Shown here piece by piece: positions 1 to 8,900 of a stretch of DNA of 64,000 nt (position 1 is its first letter; the number at the start of each line of letters is the position of its first letter). The notes below the pieces were generated by a model. It did no database searches. It was not told the DNA's origin and worked only from the letters and a program-made list of their open reading frames with translations. Source of the DNA: JACJXF01 sp964349045 (GTDB lineage Bacteria > Bacteroidota > Bacteroidia > Bacteroidales > GCA-2748055); contig CAYGFI010000002.1 of assembly GCA_964349045.1 (NCBI GenBank), positions 41,991 to 105,990 of the forward strand. The letters run 5' to 3'. Both the position numbers and the translations under genes were made by a program.

Positions 1-363
1 TCTGAATTCAACCGTCTGTGAATTGCCGACGGGTATATTTTCAGTGGGTTCAGAGGGATTTGAATCTCTTAGCATATCCTTTTTACCTAACCAGCCCAGT
101 GGAACTCGAATCAATACGCTCCGGTTGCGGTCTCCCCAACATATATACGTTGGTGCTTCCTGGTTTGGAACCAACCTGAGGTAGGAAGTGGGAATTGTAT
201 TGCCAAATGCAGTAAGTGCAGGTGCAACATCAAGGATACCGGCAATCATGGAGCGGCTTGTATCCGATAACTTTCCGTTTTCGGTCATGATGTTTTTACC
301 GTCTTTCTCAAGCATCATATGAATATGCAGGCCGCTGCAGGCTTTGGCAGAAAACTCACCAGC
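1..363 (-). pseudogene. Glutamine synthetase catalytic-domain remnant, cut by window edge
   Basis: Read leftwards, this frame is open for 121 codons and contains the glutamine synthetase signatures KACSGLHIHMMLEKDGKN (the substrate and metal site around the conserved SGxHxH) and ICWGDRNRSVLIRVP (the conserved NRSALIRIP region). The roughly 240 N-terminal residues of a normal enzyme are missing: an in-frame TAA lies at 364-366. A neighbouring frame over about 339-391 reads LVSFLPKP, resembling the FMPKP motif that normally precedes SGxHxH, so a 5' truncation plus a frameshift is the likely history. The 3' part runs off the window. The family is clear; whether the downstream remainder is intact cannot be seen. 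Confidence 0.72.
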
Positions 364-550
364 TTATTAGGAACAAGGCTGAAATCCATATGATCTTTTG
401 TTTATGAGTGAACAAAGATAACCGGAAGCCTTTATGCCGTAAATGATTTATAACATGAGGTGGGTATGTTGTTTAGCTTTTATTCGTGACTCGTGAAGGG
501 GTGATGGGGTGACAAGAGGAGCCCCTCGTCACGTCGTCACGCGTTACGCG

Positions 551-1192
551 TCACGTTCTTCGTTCCTCCCCATAAACAAATAAACAACTCCCGCCAGAAA
601 TCAAATCGATTATTTCCCTTGAAATTTCCAGGGGCAATGCCGGGCAGCCCCAGCTTCTGCCAAGTCGCCCGTACTTACTGATGTATTCTTCACTTACATA
701 TTCTGCCCCATGAATAACAATTTCCCGGTTACGGGCGTTGTCGTTGATTCCCTTTTCAAGCCCGTCGAGTTTCATGGAATACCCATTTTCTCCTTGATAG
801 GTTTCAGCGGTAAGGAAAAATCCCAGGCAGCTTTGTAAAGAATTCATCTGATTAGAAAAACTAATTGCTTCATTATCACCTGTATTTTTACCGTGTGCAA
901 CATAAGTTTTAAAAAGCAATTGCTTTTTCTGTAGGTCAATTACAAAAAACCGTTTTTCGGAAGATGGCTTTGAATAATCAATAATGGTAAGGATGTTTTT
1001 CTTTTTCAGGTTTTCAATTTTCCCATAACCCCGGATGGCAATAGTAAATATTTCAAATGCCACTTCCTTTTCGGGTAAACAGTCGAGCCATAACCGGCGG
1101 ACATCATTTTTTTTATTTGCCTCAGTGCAGGTAAGACTGACTGTTGTATAGAAGATGATGATAAATAAAAGAAGTTTATGAACTGCGTTCAT
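551..1192 (-). CDS. Murein L,D-transpeptidase catalytic-domain family protein
   Basis: An exported protein of about 213 residues that ends with the L,D-transpeptidase signature: IHGAEYVSEEY followed by GRSWGCPALP, where His and Cys are the expected catalytic residues. The set resembles the L,D-transpeptidase catalytic family common in Bacteroidetes, which acts on peptidoglycan peptides or binds them. I chose the internal Met at 1192 because it starts a clean signal sequence (MNAVHKLLLFIIIFYTT); the longer frame from 1231 would place charged residues ahead of it. The signal ends in SLTC, so a lipoprotein is possible. It follows a beta-barrel gene on the same strand by about 40 bases. Substrate and cross-link type are not predictable here. 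Confidence 0.8.
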   Translation of the reverse strand: MNAVHKLLLFIIIFYTTVSLTCTEANKKNDVRRLWLDCLPEKEVAFEIFTIAIRGYGKIENLKKKNILTIIDYSKPSSEKRFFVIDLQKKQLLFKTYVAHGKNTGDNEAISFSNQMNSLQSCLGFFLTAETYQGENGYSMKLDGLEKGINDNARNREIVIHGAEYVSEEYISKYGRLGRSWGCPALPLEISREIIDLISGGSCLFVYGEERRT

Positions 1193-1233
1193 AGTTGGTT
1201 TTTTTGCAATAATTCTGACAGAACCGGTCACAT

Positions 1234-1884
1234 CTATTTAAATTTTAATCCTATGTTTACCCTGAAATACCTGTTAAAAATATCATCATGGTATGAATAG
1301 ATTTTATTTATCCCAAATTTATAATCGGGATTAATAAAGCATTCAAATGATGAAAAGGGTACCCGAATTCCAAATCCACCATGCAGTCCAAATGAACTTG
1401 ATAAGTCCGCTCTTTCATTGTATTGAGTTTCTGTATGAAAAATTGGACTATTCTCACTATAATCATAAATATGCATGGTTCCTTTTTTCTTTGAATTTAT
1501 AACCATATCAGCGAATACACCCGTTTCAATATATACGTTTGACTTACTTCCTATATTTAATCGCCACCGTAACGGGACAGAAAAACAATTCATGCTATAG
1601 GTCAAGTCTGTTGAATTTGCAAAATGACCTTCATACATTGATTTCATAAACTGACTGGTTCTGTTAAATTCCAATCCAAATACTAAATTTATTTTTTTAT
1701 CTGATCTGAAAAGATGATTTGCTCCAAAACCGAATCCATTTCTGTTTTCTGTGTTATCATTATGCAATGTCGACCTGTTAAATGAAATGCTATATTCATC
1801 AAATGAAAAATAACCGGAATCCTGTCCTGATATTTTAATAAATATTCCAATCAGACCCAATGTTATCAGTAATAAATATCTCAT
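1234..1884 (-). CDS. Outer-membrane beta-barrel protein (PorT/OmpW-like fold), hypothetical
   Basis: About 216 residues. Starting at the Met at 1884 gives a signal peptide (MRYLLLITLGLIGIFIKISGQ) cleaved near SGQ. The rest is a run of alternating amphipathic strands rich in Tyr, Phe and Asn, ending in FRVNIGLKFK, typical of a small eight-to-ten strand outer-membrane barrel of the outer membrane protein beta-barrel domain type. No enzymatic motif is visible. The gene is immediately upstream of the L,D-transpeptidase-like gene and probably shares its transcript, suggesting an envelope role. The specific function is unknown. Confidence 0.6.
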   Translation of the reverse strand: MRYLLLITLGLIGIFIKISGQDSGYFSFDEYSISFNRSTLHNDNTENRNGFGFGANHLFRSDKKINLVFGLEFNRTSQFMKSMYEGHFANSTDLTYSMNCFSVPLRWRLNIGSKSNVYIETGVFADMVINSKKKGTMHIYDYSENSPIFHTETQYNERADLSSSFGLHGGFGIRVPFSSFECFINPDYKFGINKIYSYHDDIFNRYFRVNIGLKFK

Positions 1885-1920
1885 TTTACTGCCTGATTTA
1901 GTTGTCATTAAAATACTGCC

Positions 1921-2337
1921 TTATTCAATGGTTTTTAAGAATTGTTCCGCACTCATCACAGGGATAAGCGACTTTTTAAAATCTTTGAGGTTTCGTGTGA
2001 TTATTATATCCTGTTTATTTTCGATTGCTGAGAAATATTGCAATCCATCTTCAAAGTCTTTAAATCCCAAGTCATTTAATGCTAATCCTATTATCTTATC
2101 ATCAAGAGGTAAAACATCTACTATTAGCTTTAACCGTCTCAGTATCGATTTCGATTCATTTGCGGAGTTTGATCTGAGTAAAGCATAATTAGTATTGGCA
2201 AATGTTAAAGATAAGACACTCAATTTAATAAGTTTTTTATCAGCCATCGAAAACAACCTGGCTGAATCCTGGTAGTAAGGTTCTCTTTTAGCCAACAAAT
2301 CAATAACTACATTTGTATCTACCAGAAGTTTTTTCAT
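1921..2337 (-). CDS. PIN-domain toxin (VapC-like ribonuclease)
   Basis: 138 residues. It begins KKLLVDTNVVIDLLAKREPY, the first PIN Asp (LVDTNVVID) with an N-terminal strand, and later shows FEDGLQYFSAIENKQDIIITRNLKDFKKS, which carries the central E/D and the TRNxxDF acid cluster of PIN nucleases. These acids bind Mg2+ and cut RNA in VapC toxins. Its start overlaps the stop of the antitoxin gene by four bases, the translational coupling expected of a type II toxin-antitoxin pair. All the expected acidic residues are present, so it looks active. The RNA target is not predictable. Confidence 0.85.
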   Translation of the reverse strand: MKKLLVDTNVVIDLLAKREPYYQDSARLFSMADKKLIKLSVLSLTFANTNYALLRSNSANESKSILRRLKLIVDVLPLDDKIIGLALNDLGFKDFEDGLQYFSAIENKQDIIITRNLKDFKKSLIPVMSAEQFLKTIE

Positions 2338-2579
2338 TTATATTTTTCTTCAATAAAGCTGGAGTAATCCTTCTTGTAATCGTAATCTTCCGGTAAATCA
2401 ATTACACCACTTAAGCTTTTAACCAGGGGTGTAATTTCCATCTCTGATGGATTTTGCCTTGTTACTGAATCAAGATAGGTTTCAATCAATTTTGATAAGC
2501 TTATTTTATGATTCTGAGCATAATGTTTAGCCCTGATAATCACTTTGTTGTCAAGTCTTAGTGTCAGTTTTGTTTCCAT
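2334..2579 (-). CDS. Antitoxin, DUF6364-type ribbon-helix-helix protein
   Basis: About 81 residues from the Met at 2579; the longer frame to 2600 would start inside the promoter. The sequence METKLTLRLDNKVIIRAKHYA, followed by HKISLSKLIETYLDSV, is the strand-helix-helix pattern of small MetJ/Arc-type DNA-binding antitoxins that pair with PIN toxins in Bacteroidetes. The acidic C-terminal half (DLPEDYDYKKDYSSFIEE) would wrap the toxin. It is cotranscribed with the downstream PIN gene (ATGA overlap at 2334-2337) and probably represses its own promoter at the inverted repeat just upstream. Confidence 0.82.
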   Translation of the reverse strand: METKLTLRLDNKVIIRAKHYAQNHKISLSKLIETYLDSVTRQNPSEMEITPLVKSLSGVIDLPEDYDYKKDYSSFIEEKYK

Positions 2580-2592
2580 GGTAATGATAATT

Positions 2593-2629
2593 ACGTACAA
2601 AATTATGAAATAGGTACGTCAATTGCAAA
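2593..2629 (-). promoter_or_regulatory. Promoter and operator of the PIN toxin-antitoxin operon
   Basis: On the minus strand a TTTG box (2629-2626), a 20-nt spacer and TAATTTTG (2605-2598) match the Bacteroidetes housekeeping promoter. ACGTAC (2593-2598) and GTACGT (2614-2619) form a perfect inverted repeat, 21 bp centre to centre, straddling the downstream box. This is a good geometry for a dimeric ribbon-helix-helix repressor. The start codon is at 2579, giving a leader of about a dozen bases. Confidence 0.65.
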
Positions 2630-2756
2630 ATATTATAGAGTTGCTTACAGGTTTTTTGCTAACGATCATTATTACAGATAAAAAATTGAAATGCAAAAGG
2701 GTAACTACTGACCCAGGTAGAATGGTTTGCTTTAGATTCAACAAACAATCCATTTA

Positions 2757-5159
2757 TTACCACTTAATGTTAATCTTCTCTCCCCGTTTAATGCTGATTT
2801 CTTTTTGTTTATCCCCGGAAATCAGCATAACAGTTCCACTTTCTTTTGCATAAACGGTAAGTTTCTCCAGGGATTTGTTTTCCCATTCCATGGAAATTTC
2901 AAATCCTCCCCTGGCGCAGAGGCCCTTTACTGAGCCGCTCTCCCATACATCTGGAAGCGCTGGCAGGAGGCTGATTTTTCCGTTACCCGATTGTACCAGC
3001 ATTTCAGCAACGGCTGCAGCTCCGCCAAAATTCCCGTCGATCTGAAAGGGCGGGTGTGCATCGAGCAGGTTGGGATAGGTTCCCCCTCCCCCGGAATAGC
3101 TGGTTCTTACGCTGTCGGGCTCCACATAATGTAGCAATTCGCGGTACATCTTGTAAGCACGGTTTCCATCCAGTAACCTTGCCCAAAGGTTTATACGCCA
3201 TCCTTTTGACCAACCGGTTGTCTGGTCGCCTTTAATTTCAAGGGTCTTACGGCAGGCATCTGCCAGTTCAGGAGTTGATGCGTGGCTTATGTGATGACCC
3301 GGGTAGAGTCCGAATAAATGCGATTGATGGCGGTGCTGAGGCTCTGCATCTTCCCAATCGTAATACCATTCCTGCAGGTTTCCCTTTGTACCAACCTGGT
3401 AGGGATATAAACGGGAGAGTGCTTCCTTGATTTTTGCCCGGAATTCCTCATCTGTATATAAAATCTCAGAGGCTTTGATGGTTTGTTCAAAACATTCCCG
3501 GATCATGGAAAGGTCGGCAGTTCCGCCGTACATCGTGGCTCCGCGGTAGTCATCGGGGGCAATGTAAATATTTTCGGGGGAGGTGGATGGGGAGGTGATC
3601 AGCCTTCCGTCTTTATCTTCTATTAACCATTCAAGGCAAAACTGTGCAGCCCCACGAAGGATATCATAAGCTTCATTTTTCAGGAAGTCTTTATCCCGGG
3701 TAAAGGCGAAATGCTCCCACAAATGCGTTGCCAGCCAAGTTCCTCCCATGTTCCAGTTAGCCCACGCGGGATCTCCCTTGCCAAAATCTCCGACTGGGTT
3801 ACTCATGGCCCAGATATCTGAATTGTGACAGGCTGCCCAACCGTTAACCCCATAAAATGTCTTTGCAGTTATTGCACCTGTTACTGAGATGTTTTTAATA
3901 AAACCCAGCATGGGTTCATGCATTTCAGAAAGATTAGTGTTCTCTGCAAGCCAGTAATTCTCCTCTGCATTAATATTTATGGTATAATTGCTGCTCCATG
4001 GCGGGCGGAGGTAAGGATTCCATATTCCCTGAAGGTTTGCAGGAACGCCAGGGGTGCGGGAACTGCTTATCAGCAGATAACGGCCAAACTGAAAATATAG
4101 AATTTCGAGATTTTTATCTTCCTGTCCATCAGCGTACCGCTTCAGGCGCTCATTGGTTGGCTGATCGGGAGCAGTGGTTTTTCCCAGGTCAAGGCTTACA
4201 CGGCTAAAATATTTTTGATAATCCAGTACATGGTTATCCCTGATTTGCTGGTATTCTTTACCTGATGCCTGTGCCAGTTGTTTATTCGCTATCGCCTGGT
4301 GATCCAATCCTTCAGTAGCCGGGTTTTTATCAAAGCCGTTAAAGCTGGTTGCAACTGAAATATAGATCAGCGCTTCGGTTCCCCCTTTCAGACCAAGGGT
4401 GTTATCAGTTGCAACAAGGGTGCCGTCGATATTTTTAATTTTAACGAGGGAGCAAAACCTGGTTCCACGGGTTTCGTCAAAAACGACTGAATTGCGCATC
4501 TCCCCCCTGTAACTGGGTTCTGCGCGAATGGGGGCAAAACCTGATGCATTGAGAATCTCATCAGAAATTGAAATTTTATTGTTTAGCAGGCTTTCAAATT
4601 TTAAATCAAAATTCAAGGCTCCCTTCTTGCTGCAGGTGAGTTTAATTAACATGACCTGGTCGGGATACGAAACAAAATACTCACGGGTATACTTCACCCC
4701 ATCAATTTCATAGTTCACTTTTGAAACCGCATTGCTGATATCCAGTTCGCGGTAATAATTCTGAGTCTCACCAATATGTTTAAAATTGACATACAGGGTT
4801 CCCAGGGGAGCGTAGGATTCCGAAAATTTTCCCTGAATTTTTTTGTTAAGAAGGTCTGCCTGCCGGTAGTCTTCATTTTTAAGCGCCTCCCTGATGGCGG
4901 GGAGATTCTTATATGCTTCCGGGTTCATGTTTGGATCAACCGGTTCACCTGACCAGAGGGTAGCATCGTTCAAATAGATTTTATCGGAGTTTATTCCCCC
5001 GAAAACGGATGCTCCCATCTTACCGTTTCCAAGAACCAGGCTTTCCTCGAAGTAGCTGGCGGGTTGGCTGTACGAGAGGGTGGTGGGGGACTGGGCTGAA
5101 GCTAAACTGGTAATGAACTGGACCAGAAGAAATGTGGTAATCTTAGTATTTTTTCTCAT
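2757..5159 (-). CDS. GH95 alpha-L-fucosidase (or alpha-L-galactosidase)
   Basis: 800 residues with a signal peptide (residues 1-22, ending ASAQ), then the GH95 N-terminal beta-sandwich beginning ESLVLGNGKMGASVFGG, an alpha/alpha barrel and a C-terminal beta domain. Family hallmarks are visible: NYTININAEENYW (the two Asn at about 395 and 397 that activate water), TSPSTSPENIY (general acid Glu, about 529) and FQIDGNFGGAAAVAEML (Asp about 708). GH95 inverting enzymes remove alpha-1,2-linked L-fucose or L-galactose from host glycans or from xyloglucan side chains. Length is normal and no catalytic residue is missing. It stands alone between the toxin pair and a repeat region; no transporter is adjacent. 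The fucose-versus-galactose preference cannot be settled by eye. Confidence 0.93.
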   Translation of the reverse strand: MRKNTKITTFLLVQFITSLASAQSPTTLSYSQPASYFEESLVLGNGKMGASVFGGINSDKIYLNDATLWSGEPVDPNMNPEAYKNLPAIREALKNEDYRQADLLNKKIQGKFSESYAPLGTLYVNFKHIGETQNYYRELDISNAVSKVNYEIDGVKYTREYFVSYPDQVMLIKLTCSKKGALNFDLKFESLLNNKISISDEILNASGFAPIRAEPSYRGEMRNSVVFDETRGTRFCSLVKIKNIDGTLVATDNTLGLKGGTEALIYISVATSFNGFDKNPATEGLDHQAIANKQLAQASGKEYQQIRDNHVLDYQKYFSRVSLDLGKTTAPDQPTNERLKRYADGQEDKNLEILYFQFGRYLLISSSRTPGVPANLQGIWNPYLRPPWSSNYTININAEENYWLAENTNLSEMHEPMLGFIKNISVTGAITAKTFYGVNGWAACHNSDIWAMSNPVGDFGKGDPAWANWNMGGTWLATHLWEHFAFTRDKDFLKNEAYDILRGAAQFCLEWLIEDKDGRLITSPSTSPENIYIAPDDYRGATMYGGTADLSMIRECFEQTIKASEILYTDEEFRAKIKEALSRLYPYQVGTKGNLQEWYYDWEDAEPQHRHQSHLFGLYPGHHISHASTPELADACRKTLEIKGDQTTGWSKGWRINLWARLLDGNRAYKMYRELLHYVEPDSVRTSYSGGGGTYPNLLDAHPPFQIDGNFGGAAAVAEMLVQSGNGKISLLPALPDVWESGSVKGLCARGGFEISMEWENKSLEKLTVYAKESGTVMLISGDKQKEISIKRGEKINIKW

Positions 5160-5234
5160 AGACTTGTTTCAGACTTAACAATAACTTTTTTTATGTTCAG
5201 ATATGCTTCTTATGTTCTTGACTTATACTTTTTT

Positions 5235-5338
5235 CACAGGGCGATGCCCTGTGTTAGTATATATCGGGCTTTCAGCCCTGGTGCCTGTTTCACAGGGCGA
5301 TGCCCTGTGTTAATATATATCGGGCTTTCAGCCCTGTG
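5235..5338. repeat. Two tandem copies of a 56-bp palindromic (REP-like) unit
   Basis: Copies begin at 5235 and 5291. Each contains a perfect hairpin (CACAGGGC, loop GAT, GCCCTGTG) followed about 12 bases later by a second hairpin (GGGCT, TTC, AGCCC). The copies differ by one base in the shared core, apart from a change at the end of copy 1. They lie between a fucosidase start and a DUF3887 stop, outside any gene. This resembles the dispersed palindromic elements mobilised by REP-associated transposases in Bacteroidetes; no transposase is in the window. Confidence 0.75.
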
Positions 5339-5355
5339 GAATAATGGGATGTAAA

Positions 5356-5733
5356 TTACTTCTGGCTTTCAGGCACAAAAAACATTCCCGCGATTTGATT
5401 TTTTTCATTAAAGACCAATTTCATCTGCAAATTCATCTTTTCAAAATGGCATAACACGTAGGTAACATCATATGTTTGAATTTTACCTTCAGTGATCTCT
5501 GAAAACTTCTGGAATTTGCCACATTTGCTGTTTAAATCTTCCCATACGAATTTCAGTTTATCTTCGGGCAATGCTGTTTTCATAGTTTCATCATAAAAAA
5601 AAACAATTTTTGAGTATTCGGTTTTTTGAAAACTATTAATAACTTCTTTTGAGATACTAATATTTTTACTTTCCTGGAAAAGTATGAATGCGCTGAAAGC
5701 ACACAAAAGAATTACTAAAATTGAACTTTTCAT
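5356..5733 (-). CDS. DUF3887-type small exported protein
   Basis: 125 residues: a signal peptide or membrane anchor (MKSSILVILLCAFSAFILF), then a compact alpha/beta domain. The spacing of YSKIVFFYDETMK, LEDL-like KFVWEDLNSKCGKF, TYDVTYVLCHFEK, LQMKLVFNEKNQIAGMFFVP matches the cystatin-like DUF3887 domain. That domain usually precedes alpha/beta hydrolases and often sits alone. Here it is stand-alone; no hydrolase follows. No catalytic residues are apparent. Probably periplasmic. Function unknown. Confidence 0.6.
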   Translation of the reverse strand: MKSSILVILLCAFSAFILFQESKNISISKEVINSFQKTEYSKIVFFYDETMKTALPEDKLKFVWEDLNSKCGKFQKFSEITEGKIQTYDVTYVLCHFEKMNLQMKLVFNEKNQIAGMFFVPESQK

Positions 5734-5946
5734 TTATTAATAAATTATTGGAGTTTTTAAATCTTTTTGGGTTCTCTCTGTTAATTAATCAAGCTGAGCT
5801 GATACTTATTTAGTTAATTTTAAAAAAATTATGAATAACGGTTAAATACTTTTTATTTTTGAAGTAAATAATAAATAAAGAAATGAATATCTTAATTAAA
5901 GTTAATTACAAGATTTTTTCAATCTCAAAATAAAATAAATTAAATC

Positions 5947-8900
5947 CTACCTCGTCAACATCGCTTTCCTCATAATCACCGTATCATCCACCAAAATCCT
6001 GAGGTAATATAAACCGGGTTTATAATTTACATCGGTTGCTTTCATCTCAAGTTTATAAGCCCCTGCGGATTGGTTTTCATCGAGCATGATTTTAATCTTT
6101 TCACCAACCACATTGTAAATTTCTACTTTCATCCTTGCCGGTTTTTCGAGGGAATAACTGATGGTTGTAAAGTCGGTAAACGGACTTGGATAAACAGTCA
6201 GTTGGATGGCATCGGCCAGCGGGTTATTTATGTTGGTGCCCTGTATCCTGTTATCTTCCAGGTTGGACAAAGAGTGAACAAACGGACCTGAACTGGCTTT
6301 TTTACCAAGCAAGCCTGCCGGATCGCAAGTATCAGGATTTAATAAGGATATCTGGTAATAAACGATTCCTTCAGGTACGGTGTTATCAGTAAATGATGTT
6401 ATGCTGCTTTGAACGGTTTTTAAAAGTTCAAGGCTGTCAGCTGCCGGTCCCCTGTAGATCTCATAAGTACCAAATAGCATACCCTCATAATTTTCCCAGA
6501 TCAGGTTCAACTCCTCATTTAATCCCTTGTTTATTGTAAGATGCATTGTTTTATGCGGAGGGCTCATCGGGCTTTCGTTTCCACAGGTATCAACAACCGA
6601 GATCCTGTACCGGTCGCTCTTTTCTTCGGGAGCGGATGCTGCATCGGTAAACACTGTCAGTTGGGTTGCTGATTGAACACCGATTATTTCATAGACTCCT
6701 GCAAAGGTTGATTCCCGGTAAATCAGGTATTGTTCGATGGAGGACATATCCGGTTTTTCCCATATTACCATGTTTTTACCGCTTTCATCCACAGTTACCA
6801 TGCAGATTTTCTGACCTGAATAGGGTATAGTAGCCTTAACTTCCAACGATGCTTTACTTCCACAACCATTTACCCCATAGGCTGTAACGCTGAAAATACC
6901 GGAGGTATCAATTGCAATTGATTGTGTAGTCATATTATTATTCCACATGTAAGAAGCATAACCGGAACCTGCATCGATAATAATTTCATCACCATAACAT
7001 ATTGTCCTGGTTGTTCCAAGATTTGGAGCGATTGGAGCTGGTAACGTATTAATTGCAATTGTGTCTGTTGATCTGCATTTAAATATATCTGTTGCCTGCA
7101 AACTGATATTACCGGCATTGTGAACCACTATTTTAGCTGTTGTTTCACCAGAGCTCCATAAATAAGATATGTATGAATTCCGTGGACTTAGCTCAACAGA
7201 ATCGTTCTGGCAAATGGTAAGATCACTCCCCAGGTCAAGTTTGGCCGAAGACCTGCTTTCAACCAATACCTGTTTGGTAGCTGAGCAAGAATTCACATCA
7301 TAAACCGTAACCTCAAGGGCTTGATTGGTAGCAACTTTTTGTATCCGCGAGTTTGATCCATTGCTCCACTTATAACTGACAAATTCACCCGGATCCAGAA
7401 ATGCAGGTTCATCGCCACAAATGTATTCAATAGGATTTAAAGTGATAATTGGTGTATTGCTATAAACAACTAATATCTCATCACTTCCCTGGCAGCCATT
7501 TTTATCTGTTACGGTTAGTCTAAACAGACCGGTGGAGGACACTGATCTGTCTTTCTGGGTGGAGCCATTTTCCCATAAATAAGAATGGAAAGCTGCAGGA
7601 CCGTTAATAGTCATTAACTGGTTGCCGCATACTGTAGTGTCATTACCTAGATTAAACTGTGGTGAGGTTGTTACTGAAATGGTAAACGTATCGGAAGTCG
7701 CATAGCAGCCGAAATCGTTGGACACATTTACTGTAAATTTACCTCCTGTTGAGATTTCAATGGACTGAGTAGTCTTTCCATTTGACCAAAGATATGATGC
7801 GAAATTACCTGCATCGAGCATTGTGCTTTCGCCATCGCAAAATGTTACCGGCCCCATAATTACCGGACGTGGTTTAACCGCACCGTTCCCGGCGATATTA
7901 GATTCAATCCCGGTATAATCAGGGCTTCCTGCATCAATACATCCAGAAGGTATACTTGCTTTAACCTTGTAATAAACCACGCATTGCGGTACAAAATTGT
8001 CAGACCAGCTTGTAATACTTCCGGCTATATCTTTAACCTTAACCATATTTATTGAGTCGGATCCGCGATATATTTCATATTTGGCCAGGTTAATCCCCTC
8101 GTAAGCAGTCCAGGTAAGGTCAAATCCTGCGGAGCCTTTGTTCACTTTCAGGAAAATTGTGCCATGTGCGGGTGATAATCCGGATTCATGACCACATGTG
8201 TCCACAAGCGACAATTTGTAGTTGTACTTCAACTGGTCGGAGAATGATAGGGTGTCAGTAAATATTCCGGCATCATCGTACTCCTGCATACCAATCATTT
8301 CATAACCGCCTGAAATACTTTCACGATAAACTTTATATAACAAGGTTCCTTTCCCGGGAGTTCTCTTCCAGACAATAGTATTATTATTTAATTGTTTGTT
8401 AGCCGTCACGAAGCATATTTGCTCATCTTCATAAGGCGACTGCACAAAAACATATGCCGTGTCGCTGTTCTGACATCCAAATTCATCAGTTACTGTAACA
8501 GTATAATTTCCGGTAGAACCGACTGCCAGAGTACTTCCTGTATAACCGGTATTCCAGCTATAAGAATTAAATGTCCCTGCGAATAAAGTTTCCTGTTGCC
8601 CCTGACACAGGAATATATCATTGCCCAACTCTGGTTCCGGTAAGGGATGTACACTGATAGTAACCGTATCGGAATAGTGGATTTTATTATTATAATCAAC
8701 AGCCTTTACCCAATACGAGCCATTCGTATTCAGTTCGACAGACCGGCTTGTTTCTCCTGTGCTCCATAAGAAGGACTTATACTCCCAGCCAGCGTTGTAT
8801 ACATGACTCTGGCCCTGGCAAATGGCAGAACTACCTCCCAGGTTAATAATGCTCATGTTGTTAATTTCAATATCAATGGTATCAATAGCCCCTTCATCAT

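Noticed and set aside
486..556. Cluster of CGTCAC/GTGACG motifs considered as an operator or attachment site
   Set aside because: Low-complexity direct and inverted copies without a clear dyad; most likely a degenerate dispersed repeat downstream of the L,D-transpeptidase gene.
2623..2853. Plus-strand frame of 76 codons between the antitoxin and GH95 genes
   Set aside because: Its start lies in the antitoxin promoter and its end overlaps the GH95 coding end; no family features.
5235..5338. Tandem repeat considered as a CRISPR fragment
   Set aside because: Only two copies, almost no spacer, strongly palindromic, and no cas genes nearby.
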